Below, in pieces: positions 11,593-24,227 of a DNA stretch of 64,000 bases. Position numbers and translations under genes: made by a program. The notes beneath the pieces were generated by a model. The model had not been told where the DNA came from. It ran no database searches and saw nothing but the letters and a program-made list of their open reading frames with translations. Position 1 is the stretch's first letter, and the number at the start of each line of letters is the position of its first letter. Source of the stretch: Avena insularis (taxonomy: Eukaryota; Streptophyta; Magnoliopsida; Poales; Poaceae); NCBI GenBank assembly GCA_023614405.1, contig JAJUPC010000040.1, forward strand, positions 1,054,001-1,118,000, read 5' to 3'.

Positions 11593-12378
11593 TGTCATGG
11601 TGGTGGCACGGCAGATGCCATGGGTAGGCTAAAGTATGGGGCCAATGGATGCTAGAGGGATCCGAGGAGGGAAGATGTAGTGATTTCTACACTCAAGTGT
11701 CCTGTAAATAGATCTCTATTCTTCTTCTCAAGAACTACAAGTGCTCCTAGAGTTGTTTCATGGAGAAGAAGTAAACAACAACATGAGCCTTATGGCGTAG
11801 AATGAATCGATCCCCTCTCTGGAGCCCGCCCCCCTTATAAAGAGGTTCCTTGGTTCCTTCTAGGGCTGACGTGGCAAGCATATCCTTGGAATATTCTTGT
11901 CCCAATATGGTAACTCGGCGGCCTCCTTTCCGTGTCCCCCTTCTATCTGCGGCAATGTTCCAGAAACCTTCACATGCGCGCCTCGGGTTTCCTCACTGTC
12001 ACCTCCGTGACGTTTGTCTGCCCTTTTGCAGCTCTGCTCCTTGTCCTTTGTACTTGGCTCTGTCTAGATTCCTCTTAGCCAGTGACTAGGGTTTGACTAT
12101 AGGCACCTCCTTCTCCTGCAAGCTTCATGTTATTCGGCCTTATCTCGCATAACTCGGCTCGGCCTTCACCTGTATTCAAGTTAGTCAGACTCATTCGGCC
12201 GACTTAACCGATATGTCGGCCGTATAAGGTGTTACTCATTCTACAATTGTCATGGCCCTGCTTATCTTAGCCGAATCTTACATGATTCGGTCGACACAAC
12301 CAGTAATTCGGCTTAAGATGAGGGAGATTCCTTTCGTCTTTCCCCTGTCTTGACCCTATCCGGGGTCACCCCCCAACA
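11593..12378 (-). mobile_element. 5' LTR of the minus-strand Tat element
   Basis: A 786-bp LTR; in element orientation it starts TGTTGGGGGGTGACCCC and ends CATGACA, next to the primer-binding site. It is rich in TCGGC words. A TATA-like box (TTTATAAGG, minus) lies at about 11834-11842. The partner LTR is outside the window because Gypsy1 splits the element. The bases right of 12378 continue a Copia internal region, so this element inserted into that Copia. Confidence 0.85.
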
Positions 12379-12735
12379 AAAAGGCTAAGTATATGACTGC
12401 TATTGTAGCAGCAAAATAAGGCATTTGTGTCAAGTAGTTTGTTACCAAACTAGGTGTGGTTCACAGGGGCTAGTACTATGAATATATATTGTACGGCAAT
12501 AGTATCGACATGATTTAACCCCAAGGAATTGAAGGTCTCACCAAAAGACCAAAGTTATACAATGCCATCTCATTGGAAAATGAGTGATGCATAGAGACAC
12601 ACGGACCTGGAAGTGTCAGATCCGAAGATTATGTTTACCACTAGCAATCATGTATATACAACACAAGAAAGCCATAGGTGTTGAATGCACAAGTTTTTCC
12701 AAAATAGATTATTAACTCTAGTGCAAGTGGGAGAC
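12379..12735 (+). mobile_element. Internal 3' end of Copia element A
   Basis: Matches 21545-21917 of Copia C almost throughout (AAGGCTAA start, TAACCCCAAGGAA block, GTGCAAGTGGGAGAC polypurine end). No coding frame of note. The rest of the internal region and the 5' LTR would lie left of the window. Confidence 0.88.
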
Positions 12736-14504
12736 TGTTGGAGATATGCCCAAGAGGCAATAATAAAGTGGTTATTATTATATCTTTGTGTTTATGATAA
12801 ATGTTTACATCCCATGATATAATTGTATTAATCAGAAACATTAATACTTGTGTGTTTTGTAAACAATAAAAGAGTCCCTAGTATGCCTCTTATTAAACTA
12901 GCTTGTTGATTAATAGATTATCATGGTTTCCTGATCATGGACATTGGATGTTATTAATAACAAGGTCATATCATTAGGAGAATGATGTGATGGACACACA
13001 CACACCCAAAGTAAGCATAACATAAGATCAACTCATTTAGAGTTTGTTTTGTACTAGCTTTCAGATACATAGTAACCTAATCCTTCGACCATGAGATCAT
13101 GTTAATCACCATCACCAGATGAGTACTTTGATGACATCAAACACCACTTCCATAACTGGGTGGTTATAAAGGTAGCATTAGGTATTCTGAAAGTATGTGT
13201 TGAAGCGCATGGATCAAGAGTGGGATTTGTCCATCCATATGACGAATAGATATACTCTAGGCCCTCTCGGTGGAATGCCATCCAATTATCTTGAAAGCAT
13301 GTGACTAGGTCACAAGGGATGTCATATCATGGAACAAGTAAAGAGTACTTATCGGTAACGAGGTTGAACTAGGTATAGAGATACTGATGATCGGACCTTA
13401 GATAAGTAAACTGTCACGCTGCAAAGGGAATCAGTATCATATGTAAATGGTTCATTCGACCACGAAGTCATCATAGAAATATGTGGGAGCCATATGGATT
13501 TCCAGATCCCTCTATTGGTTATTGATCAAAGAGGTGTCTCGATCATGTCTGCATAGTTCACGAACTGTAGGGAGGCACACTTAAGGAGTCGATGTTGTTT
13601 AAGTAGATATGGAATATGGGTTGGATACCGAATGTTGTTCGGAGTCTCGGATTGGATCCAGGACATCACGAGGAGATTCAGAATGGTTCGGAGAATAATA
13701 TTCATATAGGAAAGTGGTTTTTCGGGGTTCTAGAAAAGTTTTGGTGTTTTGACCGGATACTTCTAGAATTTTATAAAGGGACCACCAGTGGTTCCACGGG
13801 TCACTTGGATAGTGGCATGTCATAGGGGCCAGTCGCACCAAACCCTAAAGGGCCAATTCAGTCAAGACTAGTAAAAGGGTCAAACCCTAGTTTGAATAGT
13901 CAAATCCTAGTTTGAAAAGTCAAACTCTAGTTTTTGGTAAGAAGGAAGACTTGGTGGAAAAGGTTTCAAGCTCTTCCCTTGGTGGCCGAGTTGGTCGGCC
14001 GCCCCCACCTATATAATGAGGGGTGGGGGCACACCCCCCACATCCCTTGTCCCTTGGCGCCTAACCCTATCCACCGCCTCTCTTCTCTCTCGTCCACCGT
14101 CCTGCTCCAGCTTAGGCGAAGCCCTGTAGAAATATCTCTGCCACCACCACCACCACATCGTCGTGCTGTTGGGATTCCAAAGGGATCTACTACCTCCGCT
14201 GCCCTGATGGAACAAGGGAGAGGAAGGTCTTCATCGACTACAGTACGTATGACCGACTGCGGAAGCGCTACCGGAACGTAGTGCCGGAAGGATCGTCTAC
14301 ACGATCTTGAGATTGATAAGTGATCGACTACATCAACCATGAGAATCCGATCTCATTAAACGCTTTGGATTTACGAGGGTTAGTTCTCTACAATATCATT
14401 GCACCGATCTCGTAGATTAGATCTTGGATTTTCCACAGATTGGATCTTGGATTTATGCGTTTTTGCAATAGATTTTTTTTTGTTTTCCATGCCACAACCC
14501 TACA
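12736..14504 (+). mobile_element. 3' LTR of Copia element A (BARE/Angela type)
   Basis: A 1769-bp LTR starting TGTTGGAGATATGCC directly after the GTGGGAGAC tract and ending CACAACCCTACA. Homologous to the solo LTR and to the LTRs of Copia C, but more diverged. TATA-like box at about 14010-14016 (TATATAA). It contains open frames of up to about 124 codons, which are not conserved among the sister LTRs. Confidence 0.9.
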
Positions 14505-15000
14505 CAAAGACGTCCGCAAAAGCGACTAATCCAACAATTGGGGACGTCGACACGTGATGCCACGTACGGGGGGTAGGGACGTGTGACCATCCTTGCAGGA
14601 CGCATGGAACCCATAAAGTGGTTCTCCCTCACGCACACCGTTCAGCCGTCGCGGTCTGGCTGGCTGGGCGAGAGCGGGCAATCCATCGTGTCCGTAGTGG
14701 ATAGATTTTGGCCATTACTATGTTTACTTCTAGCGCGCTTGTGTGTTTTGCATTGTTTCTTTGTCATCCTGCCATTTCCCGTCACGAGGCCAGTTTTTGT
14801 CGCATCTAGCTGCAGGCAATAAAAGGACAGGCTAACGGATGTGGATTTCCCACATCCTCCCAAGGCCCACCATGTCTGGCCTCCGTCTTCCACCCACTAG
14901 TGCAACCGAGGCAGAGGAGCACCAAGGGAGTTTCCGGCGCCGGACCAGCGGGTGACCCAATCGGTGGGAGGGCATGCACCTGAGTTCTAACGACGGCAAG
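14505..15000. other. Unrecognised 496-bp spacer between two Copia elements
   Basis: Flanked by the end of the Copia A 3' LTR and the start of the Copia C 5' LTR. I recognise no LTR, coding motif or inverted repeat. GC content is moderate, with short G- and C-rich runs and an AATAAAA word near 14818. It may be old low-copy DNA that received both insertions, or a fragment of a family I do not know. Confidence 0.5.
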
Positions 15001-16898
15001 TGTTGGAGATATGCCCAAGAGGCAATAATAAAGAGGTTATTATCATATCTTCATGCTTATGATAAATGTTTACATACCATGCTATAATTGTATTAACCGG
15101 AAACATTAATACTTGTGTGATTTGTAAACATAAAAGAGTCCCTAGTAAAGCCTCTTGTTAAACTAGCTTGTTGGTTAATATATGATCATGGTTTCCTAAT
15201 CATAAACATTGAGATGTTATTAACAACAAGATCATATAATTAGGAGAATGGTGTGATGGACATACTCCTATAGTTAAGCATAGCATAAAGATCAAGTCAT
15301 TTAATATAGTTCAGTTGCTATAAGCTTTCAGATACATAGTAACCTAAATCCTTCGACCATGAGATCATGCTAATCACCATCACTGGATGGATGCTTTGAT
15401 GACATCAAACACCACACGTAACTGGGTGGCTATAAAGGTGGCATTGAGTGTTCGGAAAGTATGTGTTGAGGCACATGGATCAAGAGTGGGATTTGTCCAT
15501 CCATATGACGGATAGGTATACTCTAGGCCCTCTCGGTGGAATGTCATCCAATTAGCTTGCAAGCATGTGACTGGCTCACAAGGGATCACATATCACAGGA
15601 ACGAGAAAAGAGTACTTATCGGTAACGAGGTTAAACTAGGTATGCAGAGATACCGACGATCAAACCTTAGATAAGTAAACTATCGCGAGACAAAGGGAAA
15701 TTGGTATCGTATGTAAGTGGTTCATTCGATCGCAAAGTAATCGTAGAAATGTGTGGGAGCCATATGAATTTCCAGATTCCTCTATTGGTTATAGATCGGA
15801 GAAGTGTCTCGGTCATGTTCGTGTAATTCACGAACCGTAGGGAGACACACTTAAGGATTCGATGTTGTTTAGTAGATATGGAATGTAAGTAGGGAGACCG
15901 AATGTTGTTCAGAGTCTCGGATGGGATCCGAGATATCATGAGGCGATCCGGAATGGTCTGAAGAATAAGATTCATATAAGGAAAGTCCAATTCCGGAGTT
16001 CGGGAATGATTCCGATGATTTCATTGGAGAGGTTCTAGAAGGGTCTAGAAGGGTCTAGAAGGTTCATCATGCCGGAAGGGGAAGGGAACATGACTGTGTC
16101 ATGGATAAGTGGAATGGTTGTATCATATCCTAGGTCACTTGGTTGGGCATTAGCAAGAAAGAAATCAAGCTCCAAATTGAAAGTCAAAAGGCAAGTTTGA
16201 AAAGTCAAACTGGGACAATGTGTCCTGGTGGAGGAAGGAAAGAATCCTTATTTCCCTCCACCACAAGCCAAAAAGGAGAGGGAGTTGGGGAAGGATTCAA
16301 ACTCCCCTCTCCCAAGCTGTCCTCCCTCTTATAAATAGAGGGGAGGGGGTGCCCCAAGGATAGACAACACCAGGCCCAACCCACCAAGCCGCCGCCACTA
16401 GTCGCCGCCGCGCCACCGCCGGCTCGCCTTCGCCGCCCTAGCCGCCACCGGCCACGCCTCCTCCTCTCCGGCCCTTTAAAACTCAGATCACCGGAAACCC
16501 TAGATCCACCATAACATGCTCCGCCTTAGGCGAAGCCCTGCAGGATTTTCCCTCTACTTCCAACACCACACCGTCGTGCTGCCGGAATCATGAGGGGAGA
16601 ACTACAACCTCCGCTGCCTACTGGAACAACGGAGAGGAAGGTCTTCATCGAGTACCGAACATGTGACCGACTGTGAAAGCGCTTCCGGAACGCAGCGTCG
16701 GAAGGATCGTCTACGCGATCTTGAGATCGGCAAGTGTACGACTACATCACCCACGAGAATCTACTCTCGTTAACCGCTTTGTAATATTCGAGGGTGAGTA
16801 CTCTAATCAACTCGTTGCTACAATCTAGGAGATAGATCTTGGCTTGTTTGTGTGCATGCGGTAGAATATTTTTGTTTTCCATGCTACGAACCCCTACA
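15001..16898 (+). mobile_element. 5' LTR of Copia element C (BARE/Angela type)
   Basis: A 1898-bp LTR from TGTTGGAGATATGCC to CGAACCCCTACA, with TATAAATA at 16330-16337. Matched by the 3' LTR at 21918 with scattered differences. Left flank is GCAAG; the right flank needed to confirm a duplication is lost. Confidence 0.93.
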
Positions 16899-19800
16899 GT
16901 GGTACCAAAGCCGTGTCTATATGTAGATCTGTTGCACGAGTAGAACACAATGGTAATTGTGGGTGTTGATGCTTTTGTTGTCGATTTCTTATTGTGTACT
17001 TTGCATCTTGCGGGATGGTGGGATGAAGCAGACCGGGCTAACCTTACATGACATCGTTCATGAGACTTGCTCCATGCTTGACATGCAACTTGTATTGCAT
17101 AAGTGGCTTTGCGGGTGCCTGTTTCTCCCAACATAGTGAAGATTCAATTTACAACAGGTGATTGACAATACTAGTATCAACGTTGTGGTTCTTGTTCGTA
17201 AGTTAGAACAACACTTGATGAAAGCCCCAAACCACGTAAAACATGCAAAGAAAATTAGAGGCGTCTAACTTTGTTTTGCAGGGGTGTGCTGTGATATGAT
17301 ATGGCCATGATTGTGATTATATATGATGTATGCAATTTTCCTTATTGTAAGTCGGCAACCGGCAGGAGACATATGGTTGTCTTTTAATTTCGTCTAGACC
17401 TGCGTATCTATTATTCAAAGTAGTTGTAATAGTTGATGCTTGTGGACGACAACCATGGAGAGGCGCCATTGACCTTGACGCCACGTCGATGATGATGGAG
17501 ATCATGTTCGTGCTTGAAGAGGGAGATCGGAAGCACAAGAAGAAAGGCCATATCATATCACATATTTTGATTGCATGTGATGTTAATCCTTTTATGCATC
17601 CTGTATTGCTTAGTTCTCGAAGGTAGCATTATAAGACAATCCCTCTCACAAAATATCAAGTTATAGAGTGTTCGTCCTTAGTAGGCACCGCTGCCAAAGC
17701 TCGTTGTTTCGAAGCACCACGTGATGATTGGGTGTGTTAGATTCTACGAGTGTATACAATGGGAGCAAGCCAGATTTTCTCATGCGGAAGCTAAGGTTTA
17801 CCGAAAGGTTGTTCGCCTAGCATGTACAGACATGTACAGACATGGTCTCGGAACACGGAATACCGAAAGGTAAAGCATGAGTCATATAGATGATATGATG
17901 AACATGATGATTGTTCGCCTTTGAAACTATATCATGTCACGTGATGATCGGACTTGGTGTAGTGAATTTGGTTCGTGTGATCACTAAAACAATGTGAGGT
18001 ATATTGTTTTGAGTGGGATCTCAATAGCAATATGATTAAAAGTTGAACACTATTTATCATAAATTAAATCAAAGTGAATTTGCATAGTTGTAGTAGTAAT
18101 TGGCATCCATTTACCACCTTGCGCTTAGTTATAATTGAGATAATAGAACTATAGAATTCTGGTTAATTACATTACGAACTAGTATCATATTGTTTTGAAG
18201 TGTTAATCTAAAGTTTAAAAGTCCTATTGCAAACTTTCAGTAAGTTCCGGTTACTCCGTGAAGTTTAATAATTGGTATTAAATCAAGAGTAACAATTCCA
18301 GTTTTAGTATATAAGTATCATGTTTATCTGCATGATTCTTGATATTCAAAAGATTGTTTTAATATCAAGGTTATCAAGGAACATCATGTGTGGAAGATAT
18401 TGCGATATCTGAAACAGTGTTTTTGATTATAACATGATAGAGTATAATATGGCAAAGTTTATGTTCTCATATTTGATGGGAATTTTCAAAAGGTTGGAGA
18501 CGCTAGTCATCCTAATCCTCCAAAAAGTTTTGGATAACAACATTATACTCGCGATTCACCGTTATAAGCTAAAGCATCTTTATCATGAATAATTTCATGA
18601 TAAGGATGAATATTTGTTGTAGGTAAAATGTTTACTACACCAAGAGATTACTAAAGAATGGAATTTGAAAGAACACCAAACATTTGATGATGGTGATCTA
18701 CCTCAAAGTGCAAGTCCAAAGACATTGGTATTTAACTATACATTCTTTGGACTATGTGTCATGTGTATGGCTCCACTATTGATGTTGATAGATTCTTTCA
18801 AACAGAAAAGGAAATACTGAAAGAGAATCTCATAAATATATGGCAGAAAAAAAAGACCAGAATTATTCAGCTTAGGTATATAGAGGATATACGTGTTATG
18901 GCTGTATTCTTTTCTTGTTAAATAATGCGGTTCTTAAGTATTAGATACTGAATTTGTTGGTGTGAATCGTCATACGAAACAACACAATTCATGAACTACA
19001 ATGGCCGAAGTAACCAGCAAAAGAATATGTGATGATGTTCATCGAGAACAAATAAAGGGTTATTGTGTTGCTCGTTGAAATCAAAACTTGCCTTCAAGAT
19101 TTGTTTTATCAGGTATTATGAGAACAAAAGGGTTGTTTAAATAATTGTCGTAATCCATAAAAGATGGATGATTTACAAATCTCGTTGGAGAAATCACATC
19201 CATAAAACTAGTGCTAAAAATGTCGAAAGACAAATTGATTAAAAGATCACTTAGGAAGTGACATCGCCATTTAAATTATATTAGAAAGAAAACATGAAGA
19301 AACTCCACGTGGATGGAATTTTGGAGTCTTTTGATTTTTGATCAAATGACGCTTGTGAAACTTTCCTAGAGATAATTAAAACTCCGTTCATAGGCCAAAA
19401 GGGAACGGATGACTAGATTATTGGAATTTGTACATATTTGATGTATGAAGTCCATTACGTGTATTCAAGAGCGATGGATTTCAACTTCATATGCTTTCTC
19501 CAAAAATTTGAGTGAATATATGAATATTTACTTAATGAGGATGAAGTGTCAAACATTTGAAAAGTTCAAAAACTTTCAAGATGAAGTGCAAAATCAATGT
19601 AACAAGAAAATAAAGAATTTATGATAGGATCATAAAGGAAGATATTTGAGTTACAAGTTTAGCATAATACCTTAGATTTGAGGAATCGTTCCGTGGATTT
19701 GCATTTCTCGAAACACCATAAAAGTATGGAGCGTTCAAGATATGTAATGAAACCATGTTTGACATGGTCAGATCAAAGGTGTAATTTATAAAACTGCCAT

Positions 19801-21917
19801 TATATTTTAAAGATTAAAGCTTTAGAGACTACCGTTTTTCCACTGAAAAGAGCTCCATCATAATCCGTTGAAATGACACCATATAAAGTTATGGTTTGGG
19901 ATAAAATCCAAGTTGTCATTTCTTAAACATTGGTATGCTATGCATAAGAAAGATGTTTGCAACCAAAATCAGATGAACATATCTTTGTATGTTATTTCGA
20001 ATAATCGTTGAGTATTCCTCCATAACACCAAAGACAAAAATGTTTGTCGCTTAGAACATCAAGTTTCTTTGAGAAAGGAATTTTCCATGAAAAGTTAAGT
20101 GGGAGGACAATAGAACTTTGATAAGGTTAAAATAACCTCAGCTATATGTGCAAAGTTGCGTAGCACCAAAAAGTGTTCCAGAGGCAGCAACAATGCTCAT
20201 GGCCCACGTGCATCAAAGGTTGTGGTCACAGAAGTCTAAGTTCCTATTGAACCAAGTAGGTAGGATAAACAATAAAATACCAAGATTTGAGGGTTGAATC
20301 ATTATTTGACAATAATGAACCGACTACATGCAAAGAAGCGATGATGAGACCTGACTCCGTCAAATGGCTTGGAGCCATAAAATCCGTGATAGTTCCATAC
20401 ACGAGAAATCAAGCTTTGAACTTGAAAGACCCTCTGGAAATGTGTAAAACCTTACAGTCGTGTTTGGATTCTAAAGAAATAGACATGGATGTTTCACATC
20501 TATGAAATAGTCGACATGTTGGGAAATAGTTCACAACAATGTTCAAAGGTTGACTATGACAAGATTTGATCTTCCATAGCGATGTTTAGTCTAGACGGAT
20601 TAATGTAGCAACCACTATATATAATTTTGTTATGTAGTAGTTGAATAAACAAAACAAGTTCTTCTGATAAAATTGTTACCTAGGACGTGTGCATAACATG
20701 GTCCATAGGGTTTTGTTAATTCAAAGGATGTGAAAAGCGTATGCAAACTACAATGGTTGAAGTGAGCATCGCGGAGTTGGAATCTTCACCATGATGAAAC
20801 TGTTAAAAGAGTTTAAATTCATCAGAGACGATGAAGATGCTTGCATTTGCAAGAAATTAAGTGGGAGCACTAAGACATATTTCTAATACATTATGTGGAA
20901 GACATATTGTTGATTGGAAATGATGTATATTTTATTAACACATGTTAAGAATTTCATCTCAGTGAAAGACTTAGGCAAAACCCGAATATTTGGCATCAAT
21001 ATCTATATAGATAGATTGAGACGCTAATATGGTTGTGCCAAATGTACATAGATGAGATATTGAATGAGTTCAATATGGAAATGACAAGAAAGGTTCTTGC
21101 CACACAGAAAGGATTAAATCAAAATTCAAGTGTATCGACACTTGGTAAGTGAAACAAAGATTCAAGTATAAATTGATACTTGATGTATGAAATCACAAAG
21201 AGTATTTATATCAATCATACTGTGATATGTACAAATCCAGATATGTCCTATGCTCTAAATGTTATGAGCATATACCAGAATGATTCATAAGATGATCATT
21301 GGACGATAGTAAGGATATTCTTATGATCTTTTGGAAGAACTAAGAATATATTATTTTTGTAGATGTGACAAATAGATGATTAGTTCATTGTAAAAGTACT
21401 ACATTGATACTAGTTTTGTCACACAAAGTACAAATTAAGTTTATCTCAATCTAAACTAAGGGTGGCACAATCTAATGGAAAGTAAGTTCAATAATGGATT
21501 TGGATGAGTTCCAAAGTTAATACATTGTGACAGATACTACAACAAAAGGCTAATTATATGAATGCTATTATAGCATCAAAAGAGGGCATTTCTGTTAAGT
21601 AGTTTGCTATCAAACTAGGTGTGGTTCACAGCAGGATAGTTCCATGAAGATATATTGGATGACAAAATTATCAACATGTTTTAACCCCAAGGAACCAAAG
21701 GTCTCACCAAAGGAACAAATTTACACAAAGTCGTCTCATTAGAGAATGAGTGATGCGTAGAGACGCAAAGAAATGCAATTACACACGGACCTGAAAGAGT
21801 CAGATCCGAAGATCAATTGACCACTAGCAATCGTGTAAATACAACATCGGAAAGCCATAGGTGTTGAATACACAAATATTTGAAACTAGATTATTGTCTC
21901 TAGTGCAAGTGGGAGAC
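16899..21917 (+). mobile_element. Internal region of Copia element C, non-coding
   Basis: 5.0 kb between two Copia LTRs. It begins with a primer-site relic at 16900 (TGGTACCAAAGCC; the usual BARE-type site is TGGTATCAGAGCC) and ends with the polypurine GTGCAAGTGGGAGAC. It is AT-rich and has no frame above about 100 codons except a short RT relic (20287-20505). Its sequence can be followed in Copia B (52786-55418, inverted) and in the Copia A end, including the broken parts, so the family seems to have amplified in this non-coding form. Confidence 0.85.
20287..20505 (+). pseudogene. Relic of Copia reverse transcriptase N-terminus
   Basis: The 72-codon frame contains EPTTCKEAMM and KWLGAIKS, which match the well-known start of plant Copia RT (EP.T..EA...P....W..A...E). 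The conserved RT core that should follow is not present in any frame I can read. The related stretch in Copia B (54259-54597, minus) shares the same unusual words. A fossil, not a gene. Confidence 0.7.
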
Positions 21918-23728
21918 TGCTGGAGATATGCCCAAGAGGCAATAATAAAGAAGTTATTATCATATCTTCATGCTTATCATAAATGTTTATATACCATGCT
22001 ATAATTGTATTAACCGAAAACATTAATACTTGTGTGATTTGTAAACATAAAAGAGTCCCTAGTAAAGCCTCTTGTTAAACTAGCTTGTTGGTTAATATAT
22101 GATCATGGTTTCCTGATCATGAACATTGAGATGTTATTAACAACAAGATCATATCATTAGGAGAATGGTGTGATGGACATACTCCTATAGTTAAGCATAG
22201 CATAAAGATCAAGTCATTTAATATAGTTCAGTTGCTATAAGCTTTCAGATACATAGTAACCTAAATCCTTCGACCATGAGATCATGCTAATCACCATCAT
22301 CGGATGGATGCTTTGATGACATCAAACACCACACCATAACTGGGTGGCTATAAAGGTGGCATTGAGTGTTTGGAAAGTATGTGTTGAGGCACATGGATCA
22401 AGAGTGGGATTTGTCCATCCATATGACAGATAGATATACTCTAGGCCCTCTTGGTGGAATGTCATCCAATTAGCTTGCAAGGATGTGACTGGCTCACAAG
22501 GGATCACATATCATAGGAACGAGAAAATAGTACTTATCAGTAAGAGGTTGAACTAGGTATGCAGAGATACCGATGATTAAACCTCGGATAAGTAAACTAT
22601 CGCAAGAAAAAGGGAAATTGGTATTGTATGTAAGTGGTTCATTCAATCGCACAGTAATTGTAGAAATATGTGGGAGCCATATGAATTTCCAGATTCCTCT
22701 ATTGGTTATTGCGGAGAAGTGTCTCGGTCATGTCCGCGTAATTCACGAACCGTAGAGAGACACACTTAAGGATTCGATGTTGTTTAGTAGATATGGAATG
22801 TAAGTAGGGAGACCGAATGTTGTTCGGAGTCTCGGATGGGATCTGAGATATCACGAGGAGATCCCGAATGGTCCGAATAATAAGATTCATATAAGTAAAA
22901 TCCAATTCCGGAGTTCGGGAATGATTCCGATGATTTCATCGGAGAGGTTCTAGAAGGGTCTAGAAGGTTCACCAGACCGGAAGGGGAAGGGAACATGAAT
23001 GTGTCATGGATAAGTGGAATGATTAGATCATGTCCTAGGTCACTTGGTTGGGCATTAGAAAGAAAGAAATCAAGCTCCAAATTGAAAGTCAAAAGGCAAG
23101 TTTGAAAATTCAAACTAGGACAATGTGTCCTCGTGGAGGAAGGAAAGAATCCTTCTTTCCCTCCACCACAAGCCAACAAGGAGAGGGAGTTGGGGAAGGA
23201 TTCAAACTCCCCTCTCCCAAGCTTCCCTCCCTCTCATAAATAGAGGGGAGGGGGTGCCCCAAGGACACACAACACCAGCCCCAACCCACCAAGCCACATG
23301 GCCGCTCACTGTCGCCGCTTGCCGCCACTAGCCGCCTCTAGCCATGCCTCCTCCTCTCCAGCCCTCTAAAACCTAGATCGCCGGAAACCCTAGATCCACC
23401 ATAACCTGCTCCGGCTTAGGCGAAGCCCTACCGGATTTTCCCTCTACTTCCGACACCACGCCGTCGTGCTACCGGAATCATGAGGGGTGAACTACAACCT
23501 CCTCTGCCTGCTGGAATAAGGAAGAGGAAGGTCTTCATCGAGTATCGAACGTGTGACCGATTGCGGAAGCGCTGCTAGAACGCAGCGCTAGAAGGATCGT
23601 CTACGCGATCTTGAGATCGGCAAGTGTACGACTACATCACCCACGATAATCTGCTCTCGTTAACCTCTTTGGAATATTCGAGGGTGAGTACTCTAATCGA
23701 CTCGTTGCTACAATCTAGTAGATAGATC
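21918..23728 (+). mobile_element. 3' LTR of Copia element C, right end missing
   Basis: Starts TGCTGGAGATATGCC (one change from the 5' copy) after GTGGGAGAC and follows the 5' LTR up to GTAGATAGATC. The last roughly 70 bp of the 5' LTR have no counterpart here, because Copia B begins at 23729. The TATA position reads CATAAATAG near 23235. Confidence 0.9.
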
Positions 23729-24199
23729 TGAAGGGTTCGCAACATAGAAAACAAAAATTTCCTACAATGGGAACTAAGTACCAAGATCTATCTACTAGAT
23801 ACAAGCAACGGGTGGATATACATCCATAGAATACATACCTTCGAAGACCGAATAGCGCTAACGAGGTTGTACTCATGGATGATGTTGTCGAACGCTTGCC
23901 GATCTCAAGATCGTGATGAAGTCCATCTGGTCCAGCCGGTCCAGCACCATCATGTCCAGCATCACAAAGCAGTGGTGCATCCGTGATCGCACACATGTCC
24001 GGGTACCCCGACAACCTTCGCTCCCTTGACCCAGCGAAGCAGCGGAAGCAACAAATCCTTCCAGAAAAAGCCACCGGGAACATGTATCTTGCTGATCCGA
24101 GACCATGGGAAATTCTAAAGGGGGAGAGATCCTTCACGAGGAGGTGTGCTTTGAGAGGAGGAGAGGGGGAATTTTATAGGGTGAGGGGGGCAACCCAAG
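23729..24199 (-). mobile_element. 3' LTR of Copia element B, first part (inverted)
   Basis: Reverse-oriented BARE-type LTR. On the plus strand it starts TGAAGGGTTCGCAACA, the complement of an LTR 3' end. It carries CTATAAAATT (minus) near 24171, is cut by the Tat2 insertion at 24199 and continues at 51567. Together the parts are about 1.69 kb. Confidence 0.88.
24195..24199. repeat. Target-site duplication CCAAG around Tat2
   Basis: CCAAG at 24195-24199 recurs at 51562-51566, immediately after the 3' LTR end (ACGACA). The left copy touches TATTG, so the LTR appears to start with TA, not with the TG three bases further in. Confidence 0.8.
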
Positions 24200-24227
24200 T
24201 ATTGGGGATATGCTATATGGGTATCCT
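24200..24227 (+). mobile_element. Tat2 5' LTR, first 28 bp
   Basis: Matches the start of the 3' LTR at 51025 (TATTGAGGATATGC) with a few changes, and ends in ATCCT, the target site of the pol-less element. Adding 34335-34843 gives 537 bp, equal to the 3' LTR. Confidence 0.9.
24223..24227. repeat. Target-site duplication ATCCT around the pol-less element
   Basis: ATCCT at 24223-24227 and 34330-34334 flank an element bounded by TGTCACATCCC and CTCTACA. Removing the insert restores the Tat2 LTR. Confidence 0.95.

Noticed and set aside
13934..14340. Frames of 115-124 codons on both strands in the Copia A LTR
   Set aside because: Not conserved in the sister LTRs and overlapping each other on opposite strands in the promoter/leader area.
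17821..17842. Short tandem CATGTACAGA repeat in Copia C
   Set aside because: Only two 11-bp units; no evidence of function.
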